This document shows positions 16,400 to 24,513 of a stretch of 64,000 nt of DNA, in pieces. Positions within the stretch are counted from its first letter, which is position 1, and each line of letters opens with the position of its first letter. Location of the stretch: positions 1 to 64,000 of the forward strand of contig NZ_JBIRCY010000034.1 of assembly GCF_044326205.1 (NCBI RefSeq), read 5' to 3'. A program made the position numbers and the translations under genes. This DNA comes from Kumtagia sp044326205. GTDB taxonomy: Bacteria > Pseudomonadota > Alphaproteobacteria > Rhizobiales > Rhizobiaceae. Under the pieces are notes generated by a model. That model worked only from the letters and a program-made list of their open reading frames with translations, did no database searches and was not told the origin of the DNA.

Positions 16400-17485
16400 A
16401 TGACAAACGAGTTCGAGCCGGACGTCGCCGTCCGGGTGCGGGAATTCAGGATCGGCTGCATCGGCGCCGGCATGATCATGGCCGAATGCCATCTCGCCGC
16501 CTATAAGGAAGCCGATTTCCCGGTGGTCGCCATAGCGTCGCGAACGCAGGCGAACGCCGCCAAAGTAGCGAAACGGTGGGGTATCCCGACCGTCCACGAC
16601 ACGCCCGAGGCGCTGATCGAGGACAAGAATGTCGAGATCATCGATCTCGCCTTCCCGCCTGACCAGCAGCCGGGGCTGATCCGGCATGCTTTGAAGCAGG
16701 ATCACATCAAGGCGATCCTGGCGCAGAAGCCGCTGGCCTTGTCGCTGGAAGAGGCGATCAAGCTGCGCGACGAAGCCAAGGCCGCCGGCAAGATCCTCTC
16801 CGTCAACCAGAACATGCGCTACGACCAGTCGATGCGGGTACTCAAGCAGATCATCGACGGCGGCGCGCTGGGCGACATCGTGTTCGCGCAGATCGACATG
16901 CACGCCATTCCGCACTGGCAGACGTTCCTCGAGGATTACGACCGGCTGACGTTGTCCAATATGAGCGTCCACCACCTCGACGTGCTGCGTTTCCTGTTCG
17001 GTGACCCGGACGAGATCACGACGCTGACGCGAAAGGACCCGCGCACCAAGTTCGACCACAAGGACGGCATCACGGTTTCGACGCTGCGATTCCCGTCCGG
17101 CGTTCTCGCCTTGTCGCTGGAGGATGTCTGGTCCGGTCCGCGCCAGGACGGCTACAAGGACGACCAACACATTGACTGGCGGGTCGAGGGCACCGAAGGC
17201 GTCGCCAAGGGCACGATCGGCTGGCCGACCGGTGCGGCTTCGACGCTCTCCTACGCCTCAGCCAAGACCACGGGTGGCGAATGGGTGTCGCCGAGCTGGG
17301 AGACGATGTGGTTTCCGCACGCCTTCATCGGCGTCATGGAACAGCTCCAGCACGCGCTGAAGTCAGGCACACCGCCTGCGCTATCCGTCGCCGACAATGT
17401 CAGGACCATGGCGCTCGTCGAGGCGGGCTACCGCTCCATTGACGAGGGCCGCACGATCCGCCTGTCCGAAATCTCCGTCCAGTAA
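16400..17485 (+). CDS. Gfo/Idh/MocA-family NAD(P)-dependent dehydrogenase
   Basis: The 361-residue dehydrogenase has Rossmann motif GCIGAGMIMAE (about 18-28) and the catalytic-lysine motif AQKPLALS, with glutamine where most members have glutamate. The C-terminal domain includes NMSVHHLDVLRFLFGD with the paired histidines. It starts at the ATG at 16400 behind a GGAGGA site; the frame is open earlier but lacks a good site. It leads a rightward operon with a TIM-barrel isomerase and a DUF4432 protein, mirroring the dehydrogenase-isomerase pair of the leftward operon. Its role is probably oxidation of a sugar or cyclitol hydroxyl in the cytoplasm. Confidence 0.9.
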   Translation: MTNEFEPDVAVRVREFRIGCIGAGMIMAECHLAAYKEADFPVVAIASRTQANAAKVAKRWGIPTVHDTPEALIEDKNVEIIDLAFPPDQQPGLIRHALKQDHIKAILAQKPLALSLEEAIKLRDEAKAAGKILSVNQNMRYDQSMRVLKQIIDGGALGDIVFAQIDMHAIPHWQTFLEDYDRLTLSNMSVHHLDVLRFLFGDPDEITTLTRKDPRTKFDHKDGITVSTLRFPSGVLALSLEDVWSGPRQDGYKDDQHIDWRVEGTEGVAKGTIGWPTGAASTLSYASAKTTGGEWVSPSWETMWFPHAFIGVMEQLQHALKSGTPPALSVADNVRTMALVEAGYRSIDEGRTIRLSEISVQ

Positions 17486-17521
17486 CATCAATCGAAATCG
17501 CATCCCAGGAGGACCCACATC

Positions 17522-18436
17522 ATGATGCAATCCGGCATTTTCACCGCTTACTTCCCCTATGGTCTCGAGGAGACCGCGAAAAAGATACGGTCGCACGGCT
17601 TCAACACCGTGCAGCTCGACCTGCATTTCAAGGATATCGACCTCTCCGCCGGCAAGCTCGACAAGCAGAACACCAAGAAGGTGCGCGACACGTTCCGGGC
17701 GCATGACCTGCCGATCTGCGCGGTGTCTGGCTATACCAACATCATCCATCCCGACCTTGCGCATCGCAAGGCCAATGTCGAGCGGCTCAAGGAGATCATC
17801 CGCAACGCCCGCAATTTCGGCACCGCCTACGTGATCTCGGAAACCGGCACCTACAACACCGAATCCGAATGGATGAGCGATCCGAAGAACAAGTCCGAGG
17901 AAGGTTTCGAGACGTGCCGCAAGGTGATTTCGGAACTGGCGCAGGAAGCCTATGACCATGGCGCGATGTTCCTGCTGGAAACCTACGTCAACAACGTCGT
18001 CGGTTCGGTCGAGGAGACGGTGCGGATGTTCGCGCAGGTCGACCATCCCGGCCTTGGGCTGCTGATGGACCCGACGAACTATTTCGAGACGCACAACATC
18101 GACGCGATGGACAAGGTGGTGAACCAGGTGTTCGACACGCTGGCCGACAAGATCAAGATCGCCCACGCCAAGGATGTGGCGCGCGCCGGCGACGACAAGA
18201 GCGAGAAGCACGCCGATATCGGTGACGACGATGCGCTCGCCTCGCACACGTTCCGCGGCGTCGGTGAGATCGTGCTCAACGCGCCGGGCACCGGTTCGCT
18301 GAACTACGACCTCTACCTGAAGCGGCTAGCCGAGAAGCACCCGAACATCCCGATCATCATCGAGCACCTCGACGAGGCCGACGTGCCGCGCGCCAAAAAA
18401 TTCCTGGACGACAAGTTTATTGCCCACGGCCTCTGA
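17522..18436 (+). CDS. Sugar phosphate isomerase/epimerase (xylose isomerase-like TIM barrel)
   Basis: This 304-residue TIM-barrel protein has metal-site candidates at the ends of strands. They are the glutamate in FLLETYVNN, the aspartate in LLMDPTNYFE, the histidine in KIAHAKDVA and the glutamate in IIIEHLDE. These match the glutamate/aspartate/histidine pattern of sugar isomerases and epimerases. AGGAGG ends nine bases before the ATG. It follows the Gfo/Idh/MocA dehydrogenase by 36 bases. The two TIM-barrel proteins of the locus, here and at 8374-9195, are clearly different in sequence, so they probably do different steps. Confidence 0.88.
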   Translation: MMQSGIFTAYFPYGLEETAKKIRSHGFNTVQLDLHFKDIDLSAGKLDKQNTKKVRDTFRAHDLPICAVSGYTNIIHPDLAHRKANVERLKEIIRNARNFGTAYVISETGTYNTESEWMSDPKNKSEEGFETCRKVISELAQEAYDHGAMFLLETYVNNVVGSVEETVRMFAQVDHPGLGLLMDPTNYFETHNIDAMDKVVNQVFDTLADKIKIAHAKDVARAGDDKSEKHADIGDDDALASHTFRGVGEIVLNAPGTGSLNYDLYLKRLAEKHPNIPIIIEHLDEADVPRAKKFLDDKFIAHGL

Positions 18437-18444
18437 TCGGACCG

Positions 18445-18465
18445 GGCGCCGCCTTGCGCGGCGCC
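18445..18465 (+). other. Intercistronic GC hairpin
   Basis: GGCGCCGC at 18445-18452 pairs perfectly with GCGGCGCC at 18458-18465 over a five-base loop, nine bases after the isomerase stop codon. No run of T follows, so it is not a classic terminator. It may stabilise the upstream message or cut down read-through into the next gene. Confidence 0.35.
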
Positions 18466-18495
18466 GGCTCAAACCGCAGACCGCGTGACCTTCCG

Positions 18496-19680
18496 ATGGT
18501 AGAACTTTACGGCCAGACCCTTTCCCGCCGCCAGGTTTCGGAGCGTGCCGGGATGCTCTCGCAGTTCGCGGGCGTGCGGCTGATGACGCTCGGCGACGGC
18601 GTCGAGCGCGGCATCCGCATGCTGGAGTTCCGCACCGGCAGCGGCCTGCGCTTCACCGCGCTGGTCGATCGGGCGCTGGACATCGCCGACTGCGAGTTCA
18701 AGGGACAGGCGATTGGCTGGCACTCGCCGAGCGGTTTCCGGCATCCCGGCCTGCATGAATATGAGGGCGAGGGCGGGCTGGCCTGGGCGCGGTCCTTCTC
18801 CGGGCTGCTGCTCACCTGCGGGCTGGACCATATCCTCGGTGGCGAGGAGGTTCCGGCGGAGACCTATTGCTATCCGGGCAAGAAGACGGTCCGCCATTCG
18901 CTGCATGGCCGCGTCGGCACGATCCCGGCGCGGCTGACCGGCTATGGCGAGACCTGGGACGGCGACCGCTGCGTGCTGTGGGCGGAAGGCCTTGTGCAGC
19001 AGTCGGCGGTGTTCGGCGAGGATCTGCATCTCATCCGCCGTATCGAGGCCGATGTCGGCGGCAACGAGATCCGGTTGTCAGACCGCGTCGTCAATCACGG
19101 CTTTTCGCGCACGCCGCACATGTTCTTCTACCACATCAATGTCGGCCACCCCGTATTGGACGAGGGCTCGCGCTATGTCGCGCCGATCGGGGACGTGGTG
19201 TGGGCCGCGCACGAAGGCGAACGCTACGCCGCCCAGCAGGTCGGCTACCGCAGCGTCCCGCCGCCCCGGCAGGGTTTTGTCGAGCAGGTGTGGCAGCACG
19301 AGATGCGCGCCGACGCCGCCGGCGAGGTGCCGGTGATGATCGCCAACGACCGCATCGGCCTCGGCCTCGAGGTCGTCACCCGCAAGGACCAGTTGCCCTG
19401 CGCTTATCAATGGCAGAATTTCCAGGCAGGCCACTACGCGCTGGGCATCGAGCCTTCGACGCACAATGTGCTCGGCAATCTGGCGGCGCGCGAGCGCGGC
19501 GAGATGATCTGGCTGGAGCATGGCGACAGCCGATCCTACGATGCCGTCTTCCGGGTGCTCGACGGCGCCGATGAGATCGATGCGGCGGAGCGCCGGATCG
19601 CGGCGATTGCCCGGCAGCCCGGCGAGGATTTTCCGCAGCCTTCGGGCAAGTTCACGCCCCTCTGGCAGGCGAGGTCATGA
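18496..19680 (+). CDS. DUF4432 family protein (aldose 1-epimerase-like fold)
   Basis: This 394-residue protein matches the DUF4432 family, beta-sandwich proteins related to aldose 1-epimerases. Characteristic pieces are the N-terminal LYGQTLSRRQVSERAGMLSQ, ALVDRALDIADCEFKGQAIGWHSPSG, and HMFFYHINVGHPVLDEGSRY with candidate catalytic histidines. GIEPSTHNVLG near the C-terminus is also typical. The start is the ATG at 18496; the ribosome site is weak, in keeping with translation from the operon message. As third gene after a dehydrogenase and an isomerase it may convert anomers or epimers of the same sugar. No reaction has been established for most of the family. Confidence 0.82.
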   Translation: MVELYGQTLSRRQVSERAGMLSQFAGVRLMTLGDGVERGIRMLEFRTGSGLRFTALVDRALDIADCEFKGQAIGWHSPSGFRHPGLHEYEGEGGLAWARSFSGLLLTCGLDHILGGEEVPAETYCYPGKKTVRHSLHGRVGTIPARLTGYGETWDGDRCVLWAEGLVQQSAVFGEDLHLIRRIEADVGGNEIRLSDRVVNHGFSRTPHMFFYHINVGHPVLDEGSRYVAPIGDVVWAAHEGERYAAQQVGYRSVPPPRQGFVEQVWQHEMRADAAGEVPVMIANDRIGLGLEVVTRKDQLPCAYQWQNFQAGHYALGIEPSTHNVLGNLAARERGEMIWLEHGDSRSYDAVFRVLDGADEIDAAERRIAAIARQPGEDFPQPSGKFTPLWQARS

Positions 19681-19721
19681 GGACGGCGGCCGTTACCCGT
19701 CCTGGCCGGCGCCGCGAGCGT

Positions 19722-20747
19722 TCAAATGCTCTCCGGCAGATAGATGTCGAATGGCAGAAAAATCTGGGCCGGCGCGCTGCCGCCCGGCTTCAGGGCTTCC
19801 GCCATCAGCGGCACCAGGTCGCGGCAGATGCGCTCGATCGGGGTTGCGATCACCATTGTCAGCAGTTTCTCGGCCAGGGCGGCGCGCCGGTCGGCGGTGA
19901 GCTCATTGCAAACGGCTACCGGGCGTCGGTCAGGCTCCATTTCGCGCAACGCCGTCACGAGGCCGCCCGAGCCGCCGCCGGCGACATAGACGCCGGTGAG
20001 ATCGTCATGCCGGTGGTAAAGGTCAAGCATGGCCTCGTGGGTCAGCTCGTGCGCTTCCAGGTTGACGATCGTGTCGAGCACGGTGAAGTCCGGCGCCTCC
20101 TCGCGGAAGAAGGCGCGGAAGCCGATCTCGCGCAGTTCCTGGCCGTGGAAACGGTGACTGCCGACGAACAGCGCCACCTTTCCCGGACGCGCGCTCTGAG
20201 CGATCATCCAGGCGGCCGTGCGTCCGACCTTGCCGTTGTGGACGCCGACATAGGCTTGCCGTGCCGCCGGCGCGAAATCCGACAGAAGCGCGAAGACCGG
20301 CACGCCGCGCTCCTTGAGCCACTCCACCGCCGCCGCCAGCGTCGGGTGCTCGGGCGCAACCATTGCGACCGCGTCGCTGTTGGCCGCCATGGCTTCCAGC
20401 CTGGCGACGGCTTCAGCCGGATCCTGATGGGAAATGAAATCAATCTTGCAGGATGCCCGAAAGTCCTGCGAGACGGCGACAGCGCCTGCGATTTCGTCTG
20501 CGAAACGGCCATAGAACTGCTGGTCAGTTTCCAACAGCAGGAAACCGAGCCGGAAGATGGGCTGCTCCTCGCGCAGCCGCTGTCCGATCAGGCCGGCGGC
20601 ATGAAAGCCGATACGAATCGCGGCTTCATGGACCCGATGCGCCGTTTCCGCACGCACGGGCAGGCGCTTGTTGAGGACGCGGTCGACGGTGGCGACGCTG
20701 ACGCCGGATTCCTGCGCGAGCTGCTCGATCGTCGGGCGCTTGGCCAT
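19722..20747 (-). CDS. LacI-family transcriptional regulator
   Basis: This 341-residue LacI-type regulator has helix-turn-helix TIEQLAQESGVSVATVDRVLNKRLPV at about 6-31. It has a sugar-binding-type sensor domain with the family block TGVYVAGGGSGGLVTAL. It shares the VDRVLN recognition helix with the regulator at 7317-8336 and is probably a paralogue. It is transcribed divergently from the mocD-like operon across 182 bases and converges on the DUF4432 gene. The likely target is the mocD-like promoter, where a palindrome touches the -35 box, and its effector would be the substrate of that pathway. Confidence 0.9.
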   Translation of the reverse strand: MAKRPTIEQLAQESGVSVATVDRVLNKRLPVRAETAHRVHEAAIRIGFHAAGLIGQRLREEQPIFRLGFLLLETDQQFYGRFADEIAGAVAVSQDFRASCKIDFISHQDPAEAVARLEAMAANSDAVAMVAPEHPTLAAAVEWLKERGVPVFALLSDFAPAARQAYVGVHNGKVGRTAAWMIAQSARPGKVALFVGSHRFHGQELREIGFRAFFREEAPDFTVLDTIVNLEAHELTHEAMLDLYHRHDDLTGVYVAGGGSGGLVTALREMEPDRRPVAVCNELTADRRAALAEKLLTMVIATPIERICRDLVPLMAEALKPGGSAPAQIFLPFDIYLPESI

Positions 20748-20811
20748 ATAGACGGGACTCCCTTGGTCCCAATCCTCTTACTCTCATGCCGTCTGGCAGG
20801 CAATGATAGAA

Positions 20812-20864
20812 ATGATAGAAAATATATCATGGCAATTGAGAGGTGTGAGGATGTTCTCTATACT
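20812..20864 (+). promoter_or_regulatory. Promoter with adjacent operator palindrome for the mocD-like operon
   Basis: TTGAGA (20836-20841) and TATACT (20859-20864) are separated by exactly 17 bases, a strong sigma-70-type promoter. Transcription would begin near 20871, about 60 bases before the mocD-like start. Immediately upstream is ATGATA-N7-TATCAT (20812-20830), and the sequence ATGATAGAA is repeated in tandem just before it. The position next to the -35 box suits a binding site for the divergently encoded LacI-type regulator. Confidence 0.6.
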
Positions 20865-20929
20865 CTTGTCGAAAGTGCGTTGACGTCGCCTTCGAACCAA
20901 GCCGACAACCGTTCTCACATTGCGAGGTC

Positions 20930-22033
20930 ATGACAGTGGCTGCAGCCCAAATCGCAAAAAAACGCGACTACAGCCTCGTCGGCGAGAGCACGAAGCGGGC
21001 GATCGAGACCGGCCTTGCTTCGGCCGACTGGTATCACACCGACGTTCCCCGCAAGGTCATGAAGGAACTGATGCAGCGCTCCGACGGGCCGGCGATCCGC
21101 GACACGATCATCTGGATCGCGGTGATCCTCGGCTCGGCGGCGGGCGCCATCTGGTTCTGGGGTACGTGGTGGTGCGTGCCGTTCTTCCTCGTCTACGGCG
21201 TGCTCTACGCCTCGTCGAGCGACTCGCGCTGGCACGAATGCGGCCATGGCACCGCGTTCAAGACCCAGTGGATGAACGACGTGATCTATCAGATCGCGAG
21301 CTTCATGCAGATGCGCAACCCCGTGACCTGGCGCTGGAGCCATGCCCGGCACCATACCGACACGATCATCGTTGGCCGCGACGCCGAAATCGCGGTGATG
21401 CGGCCGCCGGACCTTCTCAAGGCGGCGCTTGCCTTCACCGGCCTGCTCGACTTCCGCTATTCGCTGCCGATCCTGGTGCGCAATGCCTTCGGCTACCTGT
21501 CGCCGGACGAGAAGAGTTTCATCCCCGAGTCGGAGCAGCCCAAGGCGGTTACCGCCGCGCGCTGGCACATGGCGATCTATGTCGTCACCATCGCCCTTGC
21601 GCTCTACATGGGGTCATTCCTGCCGCTGATGCTGATCGGCCTGCCGCGTCTCTTCGGCACCTGGCACATGGTGCTGACCGGCCTGCTGCAGCATATCGGG
21701 CTGGCCGACAACGTCATCGACCACCGGCTGAACACGCGCACCGTCTACATGAATCCCATCAGCCGCTTCATCTACTGGAACATGAACTATCATGTGGAGC
21801 ACCACATGTTCCCGATGGTGCCGTACCACGCGCTGCCGCGGCTGCACGAGATCATCAAGCACGATTTGCCTGAGCCCAGCCCTTCCATGTGGCACGCCTA
21901 CAAGGAGGTCTGGCCGGTGCTGATGAAACAGCTCAGATACGAGGATTATTTCCTCAAGCGCGAACTGCCGCCGACCGCAAAACCCTATCGCGGCGAGTTT
22001 CACGATCTGATCATCCCGGCGGCCGCCGAGTAA
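20930..22033 (+). CDS. mocD: MocD-like membrane di-iron oxygenase (fatty acid desaturase superfamily)
   Basis: The 367-residue protein has the three histidine boxes of membrane di-iron desaturases and hydroxylases: HECGH (102-106), HARHH (138-142) and HVEHH (288-292). Hydrophobic segments lie near 60-95 and 215-245. Such enzymes use O2 and electrons from a ferredoxin to hydroxylate a carbon. With the Rieske ferredoxin and reductase genes that follow, it forms the trio known as mocDEF from rhizopine catabolism in Rhizobium leguminosarum, where it is linked to removal of the O-methyl group of scyllo-inosamine. The same chemistry, hydroxylation of a methyl group with release of formaldehyde, is proposed here. 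The substrate need not be rhizopine. Confidence 0.85.
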   Translation: MTVAAAQIAKKRDYSLVGESTKRAIETGLASADWYHTDVPRKVMKELMQRSDGPAIRDTIIWIAVILGSAAGAIWFWGTWWCVPFFLVYGVLYASSSDSRWHECGHGTAFKTQWMNDVIYQIASFMQMRNPVTWRWSHARHHTDTIIVGRDAEIAVMRPPDLLKAALAFTGLLDFRYSLPILVRNAFGYLSPDEKSFIPESEQPKAVTAARWHMAIYVVTIALALYMGSFLPLMLIGLPRLFGTWHMVLTGLLQHIGLADNVIDHRLNTRTVYMNPISRFIYWNMNYHVEHHMFPMVPYHALPRLHEIIKHDLPEPSPSMWHAYKEVWPVLMKQLRYEDYFLKRELPPTAKPYRGEFHDLIIPAAAE

Positions 22034-22107
22034 GCCGCCCCGACGACGGAACGACAGGATCATCGCGCGGCGCGCTGGACGACGGCATTCAAGCGGAAAG
22101 ACGAAAC

Positions 22108-22422
22108 ATGGCTGAATGGATAGAAGCTTGCGCGACTGACGATGTCGACGAGGAGGACGTGATCCGCTTCGACCATGGCGGCCGCACCTTTGCGATCTAC
22201 CGTTCGCCGGACGATCAGTATTTCGCCACGGACGGGTTGTGCACGCATGAGAAGGTGCATCTGGCCGACGGGCTGGTGATGGACGACGTCATCGAATGCC
22301 CGAAACACAATGGCCGTTTCAACTACAAGACCGGCCAGGCGAAACGTGCTCCCGTCTGCGTCGACCTCAAGACCTATCCGGTCAAGGTCGAGGCGGGCAG
22401 GGTGATGATCCAGATCGGCTGA
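22108..22422 (+). CDS. mocE: MocE-family Rieske [2Fe-2S] ferredoxin
   Basis: This 104-residue Rieske ferredoxin has cluster ligands in the pairs C45-T-H47 and C64-P-K-H67, a two-cysteine two-histidine Rieske centre. It carries electrons from the NAD(P)H-dependent reductase encoded next to the membrane oxygenase encoded before it. The start is the ATG at 22108, behind a GGAAAG site; an upstream extension of the frame overlaps the mocD-like gene and looks non-coding. The acidic N-terminal stretch CATDDVDEEDVIRFDHGG resembles the MocE family. Confidence 0.92.
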   Translation: MAEWIEACATDDVDEEDVIRFDHGGRTFAIYRSPDDQYFATDGLCTHEKVHLADGLVMDDVIECPKHNGRFNYKTGQAKRAPVCVDLKTYPVKVEAGRVMIQIG

Positions 22423-22444
22423 TTGGCGGCGGGGAGAGGAATCC

Positions 22445-23689
22445 GTGGTTTCGGAAAATGCTCCGGGCATGGTGATCGTCGGCGCCGGCGAATGCGGCGC
22501 GCGCGCCGCGCTGACGCTACGCGAGGAGGGTTATGCCGGCCCGGTGACGCTGTTCGGCGCCGAGCCTCACCTTCCCTATGAGCGTCCGCCGTTGTCGAAG
22601 GATACGATGGCCGGCGAGGATGAGCCTGTGCTCAAACACGTGGCAAGCCAGGAGCGCCTGGCCGAGGCTGGCATTGTCCATCTTGCGTCGAAAGAAGTGC
22701 GCTTGATCGACCGGCAGGCGAAGAAGATCGTCACGGCCGAAGGAGCGGTGCTCGACTACGACAAGCTACTGCTCGCCGCCGGCTCGTCGCCGCGCCGGCT
22801 GGCGCTTGCCGAAGCGAGCCGGCGCTGCGTCACTCTCCGCACCTTCGACGATGCGCTGGCAATCCGCGCCCATCTGCGCGGCGGTGTCCGCGTCCTGATC
22901 GTCGGTGGCGGTTTCATCGGTCTGGAACTCGCCGCTTCCGCCCGCAAACTTGGCTGCCCGGTCACCGTCATCGAGGCGCAGCCGCGCATCCTGATGCGCG
23001 GCGTTCCGGCCGAGATCGCCGGGATCATCCATGCCGAGCATGCGACCAAGGGCGTCCATTTCTTCTGCGGCAAGGGTATCACGGCAATCGAGGATTTTGC
23101 GGCCGGAGTCCGCATCCAGTTGGCCGACGGCCATGCGGTCGAAGGTGATCTGTGTGTGATCGGCATCGGGGCCGTGCCCAATGTAGCGCTGGCCGAAGCC
23201 GCCGGGCTCGCCATCGACAATGGCGTGGCCGTCGACGCGCATCTGCGTACCTCCGATCAAAACATCTTTGCCGCCGGCGACTGCTGCTCGTTTCCGCTGT
23301 CGCTTTATGGCGGGCGGCGGGTTCGGCTGGAAGCGTGGCGCAATGCCCAGGAACAAGGTGCGCTCGCCGCAAAAAACATGCTCGGGGCCGAAGAGACCCA
23401 TGACGCAGTTCCGTGGTTCTGGTCGGATCAGTACGATCTAGGCTTACAGATCGCCGGTCTGTCGGACGAGGGCGTTGAGACCGTTCGTCGCGACATGGGT
23501 GCGGATGCCTTCATCCTTTTCCACCTCGCCGCCGACGGTCGCCTTGTTGCCGCCAGCGGCATCGGGCAGGGCAATTCGGTCGCGCGCGACATCAGGCTGG
23601 CCGAGATGCTGATCGCCAAGCGTGCCTATCCGCCGCGCGAAAAACTTATCGCGCCGGATACCAAGCTCAAGGCCTTGCTGGCCGCCTAA
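22445..23689 (+). CDS. mocF: MocF-like NAD(P)H-ferredoxin reductase (FAD)
   Basis: This 414-residue reductase has two dinucleotide-binding motifs. One is GAGECG (13-18) for FAD at the N-terminus, and the other is VLIVGGGFIGLELAAS in the middle for NAD(P)H. NIFAAGDCCSFP is the second FAD-binding motif. It begins with GTG preceded by GGGGAGAGG. This is the usual architecture of the reductases of Rieske and class I dioxygenase systems. As third gene of the unit it should feed electrons to the Rieske ferredoxin. Confidence 0.9.
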   Translation: MVSENAPGMVIVGAGECGARAALTLREEGYAGPVTLFGAEPHLPYERPPLSKDTMAGEDEPVLKHVASQERLAEAGIVHLASKEVRLIDRQAKKIVTAEGAVLDYDKLLLAAGSSPRRLALAEASRRCVTLRTFDDALAIRAHLRGGVRVLIVGGGFIGLELAASARKLGCPVTVIEAQPRILMRGVPAEIAGIIHAEHATKGVHFFCGKGITAIEDFAAGVRIQLADGHAVEGDLCVIGIGAVPNVALAEAAGLAIDNGVAVDAHLRTSDQNIFAAGDCCSFPLSLYGGRRVRLEAWRNAQEQGALAAKNMLGAEETHDAVPWFWSDQYDLGLQIAGLSDEGVETVRRDMGADAFILFHLAADGRLVAASGIGQGNSVARDIRLAEMLIAKRAYPPREKLIAPDTKLKALLAA

Positions 23690-23715
23690 CACGCATAAGG
23701 GGGGATAAAAAACCG

Positions 23716-24513
23716 ATGACTAGAAAAAGACCGACGATCGCCGACCTTCGCGCCATTAAAGGCAAGCGCCAGCTTACCATGCTGCGCGTCATGAATCTGG
23801 ACGAGGCGGAGGCCGCCGAGCGGGCAGGGGTGGATATCGTGTCGATCCCACCGACGCTCATCCTCGATCCGCGATACCGCGAGGTGGCGCCGAGCCTGTT
23901 TTCGATGCCGGGCGAGAATTTCTTCGAGATCGGCACCGCCGACGATTTCGTGCGCTGGGCGTTCCGCATGTACAAGGCCGGCGCCGACGCGGTCTATTGC
24001 AGCGCCAGCTATGCCACGGTGAAGCGCATGGCCGATGAGGCTATCCCGGTCATCGGCCATGTCGGGCTGATCCCGTCGCGCGCCACCTGGACCGGTGGCT
24101 TCAAGGCGGTCGGCAAGACCGCCGATACGGCGATGCAGGTTTTCGACGCGGTCAAGCAGCTTGAGGCCGCGGGTGCTTTCGGCGCCGAGATCGAGGTCGT
24201 GCCGGTCGAGGTCGCCGAGGCGATCTCGCAGCGCACCTCGCTGTTCCTGCTCTCCATGGGCGCCGGCACGGGCTGCGACGCGCAGTACCTGTTCGCCGAG
24301 GACGTGCTTGGCCAGAACCGGGGCCATATGCCGCGTCATTCCAAGGTTTACCGCAATTTTGCCGCCGAATATGACCGGCTGCAGGCCGAGCGCGTCGCCG
24401 CTTTCTCCGAGTTCGTGGCCGACGTGAACAGCAAGGCCTATCCCGAGGACAAGCACCTGGTGCACATGGCGCCTGACGAGCTTGCCCGCTTCATGGAACG
24501 GATCGACGCATGA
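23716..24513 (+). CDS. PanB-like protein (ketopantoate hydroxymethyltransferase fold) with altered active site
   Basis: This 265-residue protein is recognisably related to PanB. GHVGLIPSRATWTGG (about 114-128) keeps the catalytic-type histidine H115. AGAFGAEIEVVPVEVAEAI (152-170) keeps the general-base glutamate E165, and MGAGTGCDAQ corresponds to the PanB GIGAG turn. Canonical PanB binds magnesium with an aspartate in VGDS, which reads SIPP here (43-46). The lysine and glutamate of KIEGG are replaced by YCSAS (94-98). It is therefore unlikely to make pantothenate. Given that PanB uses 5,10-methylene-tetrahydrofolate, and PurU follows with a four-base overlap, it may move a one-carbon unit derived from formaldehyde. 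That role is inference. Confidence 0.75.
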   Translation: MTRKRPTIADLRAIKGKRQLTMLRVMNLDEAEAAERAGVDIVSIPPTLILDPRYREVAPSLFSMPGENFFEIGTADDFVRWAFRMYKAGADAVYCSASYATVKRMADEAIPVIGHVGLIPSRATWTGGFKAVGKTADTAMQVFDAVKQLEAAGAFGAEIEVVPVEVAEAISQRTSLFLLSMGAGTGCDAQYLFAEDVLGQNRGHMPRHSKVYRNFAAEYDRLQAERVAAFSEFVADVNSKAYPEDKHLVHMAPDELARFMERIDA

